64,000 bases of DNA, taken from contig OX337232.1 of NCBI GenBank assembly GCA_946965045.2, positions 3,844,001 to 3,908,000 of the forward strand, in the 5' to 3' direction. This document shows, one piece after another, positions 9,593-21,632 of this stretch (positions are counted from its first letter, which is position 1; every line of letters begins with the position of its first letter). Source of the stretch: Epithemia pelagica. Its lineage: Eukaryota; Bacillariophyta; Bacillariophyceae; Surirellales; Surirellaceae. The translations under genes were made by a program, and so were the position numbers. Below the pieces are notes generated by a model, which was given only the letters and a program-made list of their open reading frames with translations, had not been told where the DNA came from and ran no database searches.

Positions 9593-10536
9593 ACCACGGA
9601 TTGAAACAATGAGGAGCAGGGGCAATGCATGGCAAAAGAGATCCGCACCACCACACACAAACAAGAATGACGTTACTAGTACTGTTCCAGGGAAAGAGAT
9701 GGACTGTCCAACGGTTGACAATCGAGAAGTATACTTGGGAATGCCGACCAACGCAATATACTGCCACCATTCTCTTGTTGTAGTTGGTTCTCCTCCTTCT
9801 TCGGTTCGCACGCACGACAAAGACCAGCAACTCTGCCCGCACGTGCTTTCATGCCCTCACCATGCGTTTGTTGAGCTATCCCAAGTAGTAGAAGAAGAAG
9901 GAGTCTGCCCATTCTACGAGATACACCGAGCTACACATACATACACACTACAAGAGAGAATGAGATGTACTGCTACAACGATACAAGGTGGCGGCTCAAA
10001 TGTACGTACTTGTTGTGACACAGACTCGTTCCAATTCCACCTGTCGTCGTGTATAATAATAGAGCCCCAAGTTTTTGTGGCCCTTTTGCTTTCTGGGAGA
10101 CTGTCCGACCAACCCCATTGGTTTGGCATCCCGACCATTGGTTTGTGGTTGTGGTTCCCACGGCGGCTCTGTCGCCAGAGCGCAGCACCCAAAATAAGAG
10201 TGTGTGGCGGGACAAGCTTCTTTGGTGTCCCGCGAGGTTGCCGAAACTTTTGGACGAAGCAACCATGGCTGAACAAACGAGATGCTGTCGTATAGACTGC
10301 TACATCTGAAGGTACTTTGCCGATACCACAGTCATGTCCGTTGCTCACTCCACATACTGCCCCTACGAACTAGATTCGGAAGAGACGTTTGTGGAATGGT
10401 GCAAATCGACGAATGTTTGTGTGCGTGTGTGAGATGACTGGTTTTGCCATCCGAATCGAATCCACGGCGGGAGTTGGTGTTTCTTGGTGTACCCGTCTCT
10501 CTTTGGAATGGACCACCAGAACTTTGGAACGCCGAG

Positions 10537-11083
10537 TTATTGATTCCTCTGTATGTGGCCTTCTGCGTGCGTACATCCAGACAAAACATCATCATACCGC
10601 ATCAGTTTGAAGAGCAAGAACGGACCACGAGAGGCGAGGACTACCCGACAACAACAACTGGCAACCGATGATCCATCACGACAAGACAAGCCAAACATGC
10701 GCGCAAGAGAAACAATGTACATACCCACCAGCCAGAGCCCTCAAGCTTGGTCATCGACTGGCAGTTCGATCGAAACAACCACGCTTCAATCCTTCAACAG
10801 GAAGCAAACGAAATGGTTGCGAACGATGTTGGACTGGTGGGGAAGGAGTCAAGTCTGAACCCTGGTCCATTACGAGAAGACAGGAAGTGATAGAGATACT
10901 CTGTTTGTCGTACAAGATGCAAGAGAAACACCCTCATGAAGAAGCACAAGGTAGATTGCAGACGACACGATACTTTCATGCTAGGGTCGCAAGCCAATTT
11001 TCCTCCAGAAATGATCCAAAACTTGTTTGGTACTAGATATGGTTGGTGGTTCAGGTGATCTTGTCGTTGTCTAAACTTCGGAA
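10537..11083 (+). repeat. diverged direct repeat X (partner at 23993-24265)
   Basis: Two blocks match the partner in the same order: about 10537-10685 (ending near a shared GCAACCGATGATCCATCACG) and about 10916-11083 (starting with a shared GCAAGAGAAACA). Some 230 extra bases separate the blocks here. Identity is patchy and no coding frame is kept, so this looks like a relic of a duplicated gene or transposon. Confidence 0.5.
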
Positions 11084-11556
11084 AAGATGCACCTCTGGCG
11101 CGCATGTTTCCATTTACTGTGGCCGTCACGAAAAACTGGGTGCGGAAATGAGATGATTGATTTTCCAGCAATGATATCATTGCCTGGCTACTGTACTTTG
11201 GCGGGGACCTTCATTTCTGTGGTTGAAGTTCACGTACTAGATGAAGTCAAATAGGGAGGTTCGCCAGTGCGGGACCATATGCTTAGAAAAGGCCAAAGCA
11301 TGTCATTCGAACTGGTGCTCAGAGGTCATGGCACCGTCATCGACGGGAAACTGGACAAGGGTGGCCCTGGTTGGTTTTTACTGCTTATGTGTCTTTCCTT
11401 GTCGTTGCTAGGAGCATAGTCTCTGTCTTGTCCAAGACGCATAGCTCATGCGCGCTTATTGCACACAACGTTAACGGCTCGCGGATACGCGTGCGCAGTG
11501 CTTTAGGTCCCGAGAGCGTTCTGAGTCACGAGCAAACGGCATCCTCTATTTTCTGA

Positions 11557-12079
11557 CCGGCCAGCGTGTCCAGATCATGCGAGCTGCAGTTTCGAGCGAG
11601 CCGAGCGTTCGAAGAGCAAAAGAGGTCATCTTGGCCATCTGTTTTGTCGGCGTTGTTTCCACCCAAACACAAACCATGGAACGGCCAATCCACACATGAG
11701 ATTTTGCTTCAGCATCTGGAGAAAAATCCATACACTAGACAAGAGAGGCCCGCAGCTATCAAAGCTTTCCCCAGATCCATCTATTAATGGGACCACGGGA
11801 GTGTGTTCCAAAGTGACAAGGAGTAACTTGTATTGGATTCATCGCTCTGCGTGGGTCTCCAGTCTCCACCACCTGCTCATGGATTGCGAGACAATTCCGA
11901 TTGGTGGAGATTACAGGCTTTGTCACGCTGGAACGGGACAAGTTCGAGGTACAAAGGGGAATGATGGTTGTGGATTCATTTGTGAAGACTACCTCAAAAT
12001 GCTCATGGCAACCATTGGTGTAGGGGCTAACGCGTCCAGTTCGCAGTGTCAACAAGTCGTTGGCTCCAGGGCATGGTCG
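11557..12079 (+). repeat. relic repeat Y, inverted partner at 20653-21178
   Basis: About 520 bases align to the reverse complement of 20653-21178 over their full length, with many substitutions and small indels. Shared blocks include TTTCGAGCGAGCCGAGCG and GGAACGGGACAAGTTCGAGG. Short peptides can be read on either strand, but neither frame stays open in both copies. The two copies flank the bHLH and NCS2 genes. Confidence 0.65.
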
Positions 12080-12509
12080 TACGCAAACGCATGCCACGTG
12101 GTTATTCTCTCCCCATTTAGCATTTAGCTGTCCACGATTAACAAGCAGTTGCGAGACATCATGACCAAACTGCAATAGTCTGCCACCGATCTGCAGAGTG
12201 GAACGAGGAGGAGGAGCAATCCATGGCTCCAGCAATCATCTACCACCGAGCTATACTCGATTCTACAGAGCACAACGAGGAAGAAGACCATTAAGGGTAG
12301 CAAAAACAATGACTCTCTAACAACAGACAGGGCTGCCTCCCCACACGCCATGATCATGATGATTATGAATGATACATACCATAGAGTTACAACACAACAG
12401 AAACCAGGATTGGTCAGAATCCTTTTCGTGCTCCACCAAACAAACAAACAACCAAAACATGTGATGGATCTCTAGTACCACACCCCTGGACCACTGATAC
12501 GGTCGCATG

Positions 12510-14239
12510 TCACTGCGAGTTTTTGTCCAACGGTGGTGGTGAGGACAAGGACGTCGGAGCAGGAGTATAGTGCGGATGCTGGGAAGAATGATAGGACGTC
12601 GACGACGAACCAGCACCATGCTGCGAATGGTGATAGTAGGCTGCCATTGTACTGGTGGACGGCGGTGGGTATGATTGCGGATCATGCGGAGTGGTGGTCG
12701 GTTGTGAAGACCGAGGAGGATAGGAGGAGGACAGTGATGCAGCAGAAGTACTACTAGGAGCTCCTCCTTGAACTGCCGTCGGACTCCTGTTGTTGTTGCT
12801 GTTGTACACGGAATGAGACGAGAATGACAGTGGTCCTCCTCCTCCTCGATCACCACCACTTGGTTGTGTCGATGTGCTCCAGGAGGCACTCGGGTGCTGC
12901 TGCTGTGCAATTCCGAGAGGATAACCAGAATCCGACTGATGATGATGATGATGTTGATCTTGCAGGTGTGATGGTGGTGGTGGCTCGGAAGATGGAGTCC
13001 CTGTCTGCAGTGGTGGTTGTGGATGAAAGGACGACGACGACAACAAAGTAGAACGAGGAGTGTTGTTGTGGTTGCCACCAGGAGTGCTGCTCCTGCTGCT
13101 GGGATCTTGTTGTTGTTGTTCTCGAGGAAAGTACGAAGGAGGAGGACCGGATAAATTGGAGGTTGAAATGGGAGGTGGAGGATTTGGTAGATGGTGGTGG
13201 TGGTGGTGCTGCTGCGGATTGTTTGCAACCGCCAGAAAGCCCGATGATGATGATGAAGAAGAAGAGTGAACAGAGACTGGACCGGAAGGCATTGGTGCTC
13301 CTGGATAGGGACCACCATAAGGACCTCTTCCTCCTCCTCCAATCAAGGATGATCCGGGGTACGGAGGGTGATTGTGTGGAAACGCAGTTTGAGGATGATA
13401 TCCGCGTCCCTGAAAAGGATGAGCACCAGACCGAAGCATGACCATACTCGCATCCTTAGGGAGGAACCAAAACAACCAAAAAGAATTATTAGACCAGACA
13501 GAAATCCTGTAAGACTACGATGGTCCATCGCTCCATCTGCTGTTTTGTTGGAGAAGACTCTACAGAAGAAACCAAACGACTCGTTCGTCTAAAGGACTAC
13601 AACCACTCCTAGAGAAGTAGCAAGCCTATCCACAGAACAACAACAACAACAAGAGCTTACCTTTTCGTGATGGTGGCTTTCCCCTAGAGTACCCCGGCTT
13701 TGCTTGAGCTCTTGGATTTCTTGACTCATGCGACGAATCGTTTCAGTCGCCTTTTGGATGAGATCATTACGGGTCATTTTGGTTTCCCCACTGTCACTGT
13801 TGTTGTCGTCATTGCCACCCATGGAGCCTTTGTGAGATCGTTTGGTACTAGAAGACCGTCCGGTATTGTCGGAAATGTCGAGAATGGCACCTCCAAAGGC
13901 GGCCGGATCGACTTCAGCCAAAATTTGACTCAAATTCAAAAAGCCTTCCTTTTCCTCTCGTCGACGATCCTTTTCTCTCCGTCGTTTCCGTTCCGATTTG
14001 CGACGTTCGTGGTCCTTGTGAATGCGAGTTCGTTCGTCCTCCTCATCCTCCTCTTGGTGATTGTGTGGGTGGTGGGAATGTTGGACTCCTCCTACAAATG
14101 GCGGCTGTGGTGGTGGTGGTTGGAGATGTTCCTCCTCCAGACCACCACCATAACTACCCGTGCTACGATGGGCCACAGAAGCATGGTCCTCCACCACAGC
14201 AGCAGCATCACCATTGGAAGACGAAGGGAGTTCCATCAT
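12510..14239 (-). CDS. basic helix-loop-helix transcription factor
   Basis: Two exons: 14239-13661 and 13454-12510 (507 residues), with a phase-0 GT-AG intron (donor gtaagc, acceptor ccctaag). Exon 1 contains a basic region (ERKRRREKDRRREEKEGF), helix 1 (LNLSQILAEVDP), a long Ser/Asp/Gly-rich loop and helix 2 (RNDLIQKATETIRRMSQEI). This is a DNA-binding and dimerising bHLH domain with a loop far longer than usual. Exon 2 is low-complexity (Ser, Pro, His, Gln) and may act as an activation region. No PAS domain was seen. The start at 14239 is the first ATG of a double Met. The target genes cannot be inferred. Confidence 0.75.
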
Positions 14240-14693
14240 TCCTTTCTTACTACAAGAGCGAGACGAATAATAATCAGGGACGTTGGTCCAGGAAGCTTTC
14301 TGCTGGTTGTTGTTGTTGTTTATTCTTCGACAAACTCCAGCCGTTTGGTTGAACGCAATGGCCGAGGCGACACACTTCTTCTCTCTAGTTATATTGGTGC
14401 GTGTGTGCTATTGGATGATGATGATGATTGTCGTTCGTTCATACCGTCTTGTCTCAAGTTCCGGACGTTCGTTCCAAGCGAGAGAGCGAGAGTGTTCGCA
14501 TTTCGCAATGCCGTTGGTGAGGCGATATAGGCGATGCTGCTTTGTGAGCACGACATGGTCAATGGACGAATGGGTAGTCGGTAGGGGCATAGTGTACCGT
14601 GGATTCCGTCGCGAGTCGCGAGCCTCCATAACGCGCTTAAGGCGTTAATTCAACACGTGCGCCGAAGGCGAATGGTGTGTCCTTATCTATTCT

Positions 14694-14922
14694 CTAGTGT
14701 CTAGTCTACCGGTCTCTGTCCTCATATGAGGACATGATGTCCAAGATATTAAAGCCTGGCAACCTTTACCAAGAGTACTATGACCAAACTAAACCTGAGG
14801 AAAACGATGGTGCCATCCATTTTTCTCTATGCTGCAAAGAATACCATGAACTGAGATGTGCCAAATGTGTCCTCATATGAGGATATGTCCTTATATGAGG
14901 ACAATGGTAGACTAGACACTAG
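14694..14922. mobile_element. 229-bp inverted-repeat element rich in CCTCATATGAGG palindromes
   Basis: Bases 14694-14710 and 14906-14922 are perfect 17-bp inverted repeats (CTAGTGTCTAGTCTACC). Inside each end lie near-perfect palindromes GTCCTCATATGAGGAC, one at the left (about 14718) and two variants at the right (about 14869-14902). The element is non-coding. No sure target duplication was identified. Confidence 0.55.
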
Positions 14923-15499
14923 CTCAGAAAACTGCTTCCGTTTCTGCCATCGATAGAACGACAACGAATGGCACCTTGGGTAGCGACGTATCGACGGAAT
15001 GACCAAATTACAATTTGTCATTGATCGCTACTTGCTCTACGATAGTCGCTAGCTAGGTGGTAGGTGGCGCTCCTTTGAGTACCCTGAAGTAGAGGTGGCT
15101 GGGAACAGGAGACGAGAACACTGGGCAGCAGAGGGAATGGCTCTCTCTAGCTAGGAGACGGAAACACTCTGTCGAAACCATTTTTCATGGTAGTTGCCTA
15201 TCTCTACCGGTAGATACTCGCAATTCTTGGACGACTACCTACTTGCGATCGAAGGACCAACCTCATTCGACGTTTCGACAAGCGTCGATCGGATCCCCAC
15301 AAACAACTGGACCGCTGTCCAAGTCCATTCCAACCAGAAACTGCACTGTCGGCTGTTTCGTACTTTCTACTTTTCACACGCACGTTGCCCATCCCAACCA
15401 TCTTCTATTGTACGGAGAAAACATCAACAATCAACATAAAAGGAATAAAAGGAACATCGCCTAAGCCCCAAACCCAAAAGGCCTTGTCACTTCTCTAGA

Positions 15500-16833
15500 G
15501 AGGTTGTTACCGCGAGCTCAAATCGATGCGGGTAGGGTTTTCGCGAATCTCATCCTTTGCGGGTCCAAATACCAGCGTGTTTCGCAGTTCCGCACTACTA
15601 TGGGTTTTATGTACTCTGCACAAATTTGACGTATGGGCGGTCATACCCCCCAGCGGGGCTGAGTCATGAGGCTTACAATAGTGATTCGATTCTGGTGTGC
15701 AAAGTCTTTCTCACCCCCACGGCGCGTCCCTTGCGCACTCGACTTTGACACAAACCTCGCAACCACTCCGCGCATTCACCACGGCACTGGAGGTGATGCG
15801 ATCGTCCATGGCCCATCATCACTGCCCAAAGGCCACCATCATCCAAAACAAGGCGCATGTGGACTGTATGACTCGATGGTGGTGCGGAAAGGTTGACATT
15901 GGCTTACCAAGGTCCATGGTAGGCAGCAACAAAAGCATCGCCCAAAACAACCTTCTTCTCACCCATTATTCCTTTCTATCAGGCATCGGCGATGTTCCCC
16001 CTCTTCCTTTCTCTCCTTCCTTCGTTGATTCCATCGGCCTATCTTTATCCCATGGAAAACAAGGCCCTCAGCACTCGACAACAACAACAACATTGGGGTC
16101 TTCGCTCTCCACACACAACAACACAAATTAAGCTCAAAGATACGAAGCACCAAGATCACACAGCAATCACCTCTCGTTTGTTGCATCTAGCTTCTCCAAA
16201 GACAAAGACAACAACACAACAATCAACCATAGTTTGTGACATGGATGGTGAAATAGACAATCCCCAAGCACGAGTCTTCTTGCCGTTGTAATCGGAAAAG
16301 CCTGGTTGATTGTGGTTTCGAGCGAATGCGAAGCTTCCATTTGGTCTGTGGAGGTGCAAGGGAGGCTTGCGGAAGGTTGGATCAAAAGGAGAGCTTGCAT
16401 GGATGGATGGATGGAAAGGAGAGCTTGCATGGATGGATGGAAAGGATGGTCATCTGCCTCGTTGTTGGTGTGGTTGTTCTTGGTGGTGGTATGCAGACCA
16501 TAAAGAGACTCGTTGCGGCGGGTTTCGGAGGCAACCGCAGGTTCACGATGGTCCGGTGGGGTAAGGGAGACATGTTGGTCATCTTGGGTGAAGGATTGAA
16601 CGTTCATGGGTGATGTTATGACACTCTCAAGATTGGCTCCGTGGTGAATGTGTGATGTGTTTTGGTGGTTTGTGTCAAAGTCGAGAAATCGCACCCTCGC
16701 GCCGTGGGGGTGAATAAGACTATGCACCTCGAATTCACGACACACACCAAATCGGTGCACCCACTGCGAGTAGCGCGGATCGGACCCGCCAGTCTCTTTC
16801 GTTGCGGTGCAAAGGAGCCGCGGTAACAACCTC
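15500..16833. repeat. imperfect inverted-repeat region, ~1.3 kb
   Basis: GAGGTTGTTACCGCG at 15500-15514 recurs inverted at 16819-16833. CACCCCCACGGCGCG at 15712-15726 is inverted near 16698-16712, and CGACTTTGACACAAACC at 15740-15756 is inverted at 16667-16683. The matches are in the same order but at different spacing and the centre does not match. It may be a pair of diverged inverted copies or an old TIR transposon. Confidence 0.4.
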
Positions 16834-17171
16834 TACACTTCTCATATTATTGTAAGTCGTTTGGCCGTATTCTGAATTCTGAGCCGACGGTTCTCCTTGT
16901 AAACATGAGTCCTCTTATCCACAAACCATATTGTATTAGGCTAGCTAGAGTAATCGACGCATGCAGTGTTCGCGATGGCTCGCATCTTCGGACAGACGGT
17001 CGGTCGCTCTGTACAAGTCTGCCGGTCCCGTATGACTCATCTGTGTCCGTCAACTCTTCGAATTTCCTGCCACGTGCCGCCAGCCGCCAGATTCGCGCAG
17101 TCGCGGAATTTCTGCGAGGGAGGATGATTCCATTGTTCTTCAATGGACCGAGTTCTGAGTTCGACCACACC

Positions 17172-19924
17172 ATGATGGACTCCTCCTCCGCATCCTCACC
17201 GCCACAGCCGCAACAACAAGGGCAACAACAACCATCTTCCACAACTCCATCCAACCACACTGCAACCAATTTGGCCGACAATCGTAAAACAAGCAAAAGG
17301 AAACGGCGAACTGCTGCTGCAAGCCGCCGCTGGACAAATGATGCCACCGAACAAAAGCCCTTGCTGGCGGCCGATCAAAAGACAGTGTCCATTCCTCTTT
17401 GGGAATTGCAGCAACAGCAAGAACCACAAGACAATCTAGAAGCTGCGGATGATGCAAGAGCAGCGGATCCCTTGGCCATTCCGATTCGCGTTCGTTCCCC
17501 ACAACAAGAATCACCTGTACCGAATCGTCCTCTGCACACCAAACCTCCTCCTTCTTCTGCTTCGGTTCGACAGGCACCACCTTCCAAGCCACAGCCCCGA
17601 CCACGTCGTAATCCTTCTCGTCGTCGTCGAAATCGTCCCGGTGGTGGTCCTCCCTTGTCGTCGGTGGCTCCTCCTCCTTCGACAGCACGGTCCGACAGTC
17701 TGCAGTTTCGGGTCACGGACCTTCCTCCTCTTTCGTGGACCATTTTGTTTGCCTGTCAACATGGATTAACCTTGGTGGGGGGATTGGTCTTGGTCCCCTT
17801 GACTATTGTGCCGTTAATGGGTGGCACAACGCAACAAGCGGCCCACTTGATTGGCACCACTTACTTTTGTACCGGCTTGAATACCTTGCTGCAAACGACG
17901 TTGCTCGGCACACGGTTGCCCATTGTGCAAGTCACGTCGCTGGCCTATTTGCCACCGACGCTTAGTATTATTGCCCATGCCGACTTGCAAGCCATTCGCC
18001 ATCCGGAAGAACGCTTTGACGAAACCTTGGCCGTCCTGTCGGGAGCCTTGTTGGTGACGGGCCTCGTCCAAACCCTGCTCGCCACGAGTGGTGCCGTCGT
18101 GCCCTTGTTGCGCTTCGTGTCACCCGTCACGATTGCCTGTGTCACGAGTACCATTGGCTTGGGCTATTACAATGTCGGCTTGGAACAAGTCGCCACCTGT
18201 CCCTCCATGGGTTTTACCTTGATTGTTGTGGCCGTCGTGTGCAGTCAAGTCTTGAGACCAACGACCACGACCAATCGAGTCGGACCACGCCGCCGACACG
18301 AGGTCCATTCCAGGTCCCAGTCGTCCCAACCACAACAACATGCAGACGATGATCCATCGGCCCTCACGTCCACGACCTATGGAGTAGGACGATCGCCCTT
18401 CTTTTCCTCTCTCGGTACCTCGCTGCGCGAATTGGTGTCTCTCATTCCACTCTTGTTGGCCATGTCCGTGACGTGGGGTTTGTCGGCGCTCTTGACCCAC
18501 TTGGACGTCTGGGAAGATACCGATGACGACAAGAATTTGTGTCGCACCACGTCCGACGTGAATCTGGACGACATGCCCTGGTTTCAAGTCCCCGGTATAT
18601 GGTCCAATCGTCACGGCCAGTGGCCCGGAGTCCGATTCAAACTCTACGGTACGTACGTCTGTTTATGTGTGTGTCGGCAGGTGTGGAACCAAAACAAAAT
18701 GGAGCCAACGCACTGTGGATCGTGGAATGTTCCTATATAGAGTGTTGGAAGTGTATGTGTGTTTCTTTCTCTCTCTCTCATGTGTGTGTGTGTGTGTGCG
18801 TGTCATCGTTTGGTGTCAATGCCTTTGTTGTTGCACTGTTCTACGACTGATACTCTGTACTACTTACTGGTATACTCTCTCTATTAGCCATTGTTCCCAT
18901 GGTGGCAGCCATGATAGTGAGCATGATTGAATCAGTGGGGGACTATTATACTTGTGCGCGGGTCAGTGGGGCACCGCCTCCGACACCAGGTATCATTAGT
19001 CGAGGATTGGCGGCTGAAGGGGTCAGCGTCATGGTGGCGGGGTTGTTTCGACAAGGAGCGGGATCCACCTCGTCCAGTGGCGATATTGCCATTGTGGCCT
19101 TGACGGGTGTCGCCTCCCGGGCCGTCCTGCAAGTGGCGGCCCTCCTGCTCATGGTGGTAGGGACATTGGGCAAGGTGTCGGCCACCTTGGCGTCCTTACC
19201 GCCCGGCATTGTCGGTGGGGTCTTTTGTGTCGTCTTGGCCTCTCTGGTGGCCGTCGGATGGACCAATTTGCAATTTGTCTCGATGCGACAGGATCGCAAT
19301 GTCTTTATTTTGGGCTTTTGTCTCTTTAATTCCTTGTCCATTGCCGGGCCAGGCGGATACTTTTCCACCATTGATCACAATCCCTTTTTATTTGGCACTG
19401 ATTCGTCATCCTCTTCGGTGTGGGCCGACATTGGCTTGGCCTTGTGCAGTAGTCCCATGGTGATTTCCTTGGTCGTGGCCTTGGTCTTGGACAATACCAT
19501 TCCCGCCACGGCGCGGGACCGTGGGTTGCACGCCTGGAGTCGCGCGCGACACGCACAAGTCCACAACGATGCCGACTATGTCCAAACCTATTCCTTGCCC
19601 TGGCCACGACTGTGTTGTGGCAATTGCGGTTATTTGGAAGCTTGTCATGGCGGTATTTGGCCCGAGCCACCCGTCGATAATGTCTGGCAAGGAGGGCACG
19701 GTGACTTGTGGCACTTTTGGTGGCCTCCCACCAAACCATTCCATCACCGGAACAACCATCACAATTCCGACAGTAACACCACACGAGCCCTTCTCGAACG
19801 TCAACAGCAACCACAACAGCAACCACAACCGTCCTTATCATCCCAACAACGAGACGGTCCGCCCGTCCGACCCCTGACGGAACAAGAATTGGAAGTCGAA
19901 TTGCAATCCTACTATTCCACCTAA
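17172..19924 (+). CDS. NCS2-family nucleobase (xanthine/uracil/ascorbate-type) permease
   Basis: Exons 17172-18648 and 18888-19924 (phase-1 GT-AG intron) encode 837 residues. After a Gln/Pro/Arg-rich N-terminal region come the family hallmarks: a first membrane segment with QHGLTLVGG, then PIVQ near TRLPIVQVTSLAYLPP, and after the intron ESVGDYYTCARVSGAPPP and GSTSSS, matching the substrate-binding region of the nucleobase-cation symporter 2 family. About a dozen membrane helices are expected in a plasma or vacuolar membrane. A loop insertion (Arg/Ser/Gln-rich, about 18270-18400) and a Gln-rich C-terminal tail are unusual. The frame is open from an ATG at 16905, with another ATG at 17124; 17172 is chosen because the coding look begins there. 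The substrate is not decidable. Confidence 0.85.
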
Positions 19925-21632
19925 TCTATAGTTTGTTGGGGGTGGAGCAGTATACCAAATGGAGTGTGGTCCCCCTCCGTGAGCATCTTGCCAACGACAA
20001 CTAAAAAGCTATGCGCGGCTCTCTCTCTGTTTGGAAATTCACCGTTTTGCTGGTTGGCAGACCACTGGTCATTTTCTCCCTCCACAGCACCACACAGACA
20101 GACAGCGCGCACTTTTGGTGTTCCACGACGCTGTTCTCTCTCTCATGATATGGCTCTTGCACCACAAACGAACTTGATGCTCCGGAACACGTCCCGTGGA
20201 AGCAACTCAACTGCACAAGTAGGTGCCGTGTATCTAGAGGGTCTGCTGTCGACTCGGAACAACTGGATACTCGTATGATGCGGCTTGTACCTTATATATC
20301 GGACTATATTTAGTTTTAGGATTTCTTCTCAAAGAAACAAACCGCTGCATTGTAGACTGTGGGAATGCCATTCTGCGGCTCCTTAGTGACCCTCCTCTTT
20401 GAGATGTTGTTCAAGGTTAGATGGAATGCAACCGCGATGGTAAAGATACGTTTCCACCATGCTTGCCAATGTCCAATGCTTGGTGGTAGGCGATCCCAAA
20501 GGCATGGGCATCCGGGTGATTGGCTCCAAGGTGGGGATGGTTCTTGGCCACAACCTTGGATTTCTTTTACAACAAGCCAATTCGACTGTTTTGATCCTGC
20601 AAGGTCGTGGCAACGGTCATTTGTTCTTGGGCCCGAGAGCCAACCAGTTTGTACAATGCCCTGCAACCAGCGACTCGTTGACACTGCAAAAGGGACGCGT
20701 TGGACCCTAGTAGGCCAATGGTTGCATGAGCAGCTTCACAAAATGAATCCACAACCATCATTCCCCTGTTGTGGAACGTACCTCGAACTTGTCCCGTTCC
20801 GGCGTGATAAAGCCTGTCATCTCCACCGATAGGAATTGTCTTGCAATCTATGAGCAGCTGGTGGAGACCAAAGCACAGCGATGGAACCAATACAAGTCAC
20901 CTCTTGTCACTCTAGAACACACTACGGTGTGCCATTCGATGGGGAAAAATCCAGTGGGGAACGCTTTGATTGGTGTTGGAATCTCTGGCGTGTGGCATGG
21001 ATTTTTCTCTAGATAATGAGGCAAAAGTGCATATGGGTGGATTGGCCGTTCCATGGTTTGTGTTGGGGTGGGCGACAAGATGGGGGAGGGATGGACGACG
21101 ACAAAGAGCAAAAGATGAGAGACTTGGCTCTTCGAACGCTCGGCTCGCTCGAAACCGCATCTTGTCACGCTGGCCGGCCCATGATCGCGTCTGGGTCGCT
21201 TTAATCATTCCAACTTTGCTGACGTGTCTTCATGCGCACCTGCCGATCCTCACACGCTCACACAATCGCCATGGAGCAGTTGGTCGTCTTCTGTCAACAG
21301 ACACCGAAGACCGAAGTCTTGTGTGTCATCTGTTTCGCTGCTGCGGCTGCACACCAGTAGCACACAATCATCACACACAAACGTGCACAAACTGCGTCCA
21401 GGAGCACCACACAGTCCGTGTTTGATTCCTCAGTCCTTTTGTGATGGATGGATCAAGACAAGAGTGAGAGAACCTCAGTGTACAGTCTTTTCTGGATCCA
21501 CCCATACAATAGTACTTCTCTATAGCTGCACAACGGAGTAGCACCGCTCGATTCTACAACACAACAACAAAACCACAAAACCACAAACACACAACAACAA
21601 TCACTATCATTTCCAACTACTAATTCAAGACC
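19925..21632. other. intergenic region containing relic repeat Y'
   Basis: Apart from the repeat at 20653-21178 nothing was recognised. Short frames on both strands are not supported by any domain. Confidence 0.5.
20653..21178 (-). repeat. relic repeat Y', inverted partner of 11557-12079
   Basis: Its reverse complement aligns end to end with 11557-12079. The two differ by scattered substitutions and small indels. The pair lies about 8.6 kb apart in opposite orientation and could support recombination that inverts the interval between them. Confidence 0.65.

Larger units (their letters stand above)
9593..12509. other. gene-free region with relic repeats
   Basis: No supportable ORF. The region contains a degenerate repeat at 10537-11083 with a direct relative at 23993-24265, and a second at 11557-12079 with an inverted relative at 20653-21178. 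The frames inside both are broken or not conserved. The remaining sequence shows nothing recognisable. Confidence 0.6.
14240..17171. other. 2.9-kb intergenic region with two inverted-repeat structures
   Basis: No supportable gene. It holds a 229-bp TIR element (14694-14922), a 1.3-kb region bounded by short inverted repeats (15500-16833) and a tandem duplication of a GATG-containing 30-mer near 16387-16445. A 220-codon minus-strand frame (16167-16829) lies in the second structure and has no recognised domain. Confidence 0.5.

Noticed and set aside
16167-16829. 220-codon minus-strand frame
   Set aside because: Low-complexity peptide without motifs inside an inverted-repeat region; not supported as a gene.
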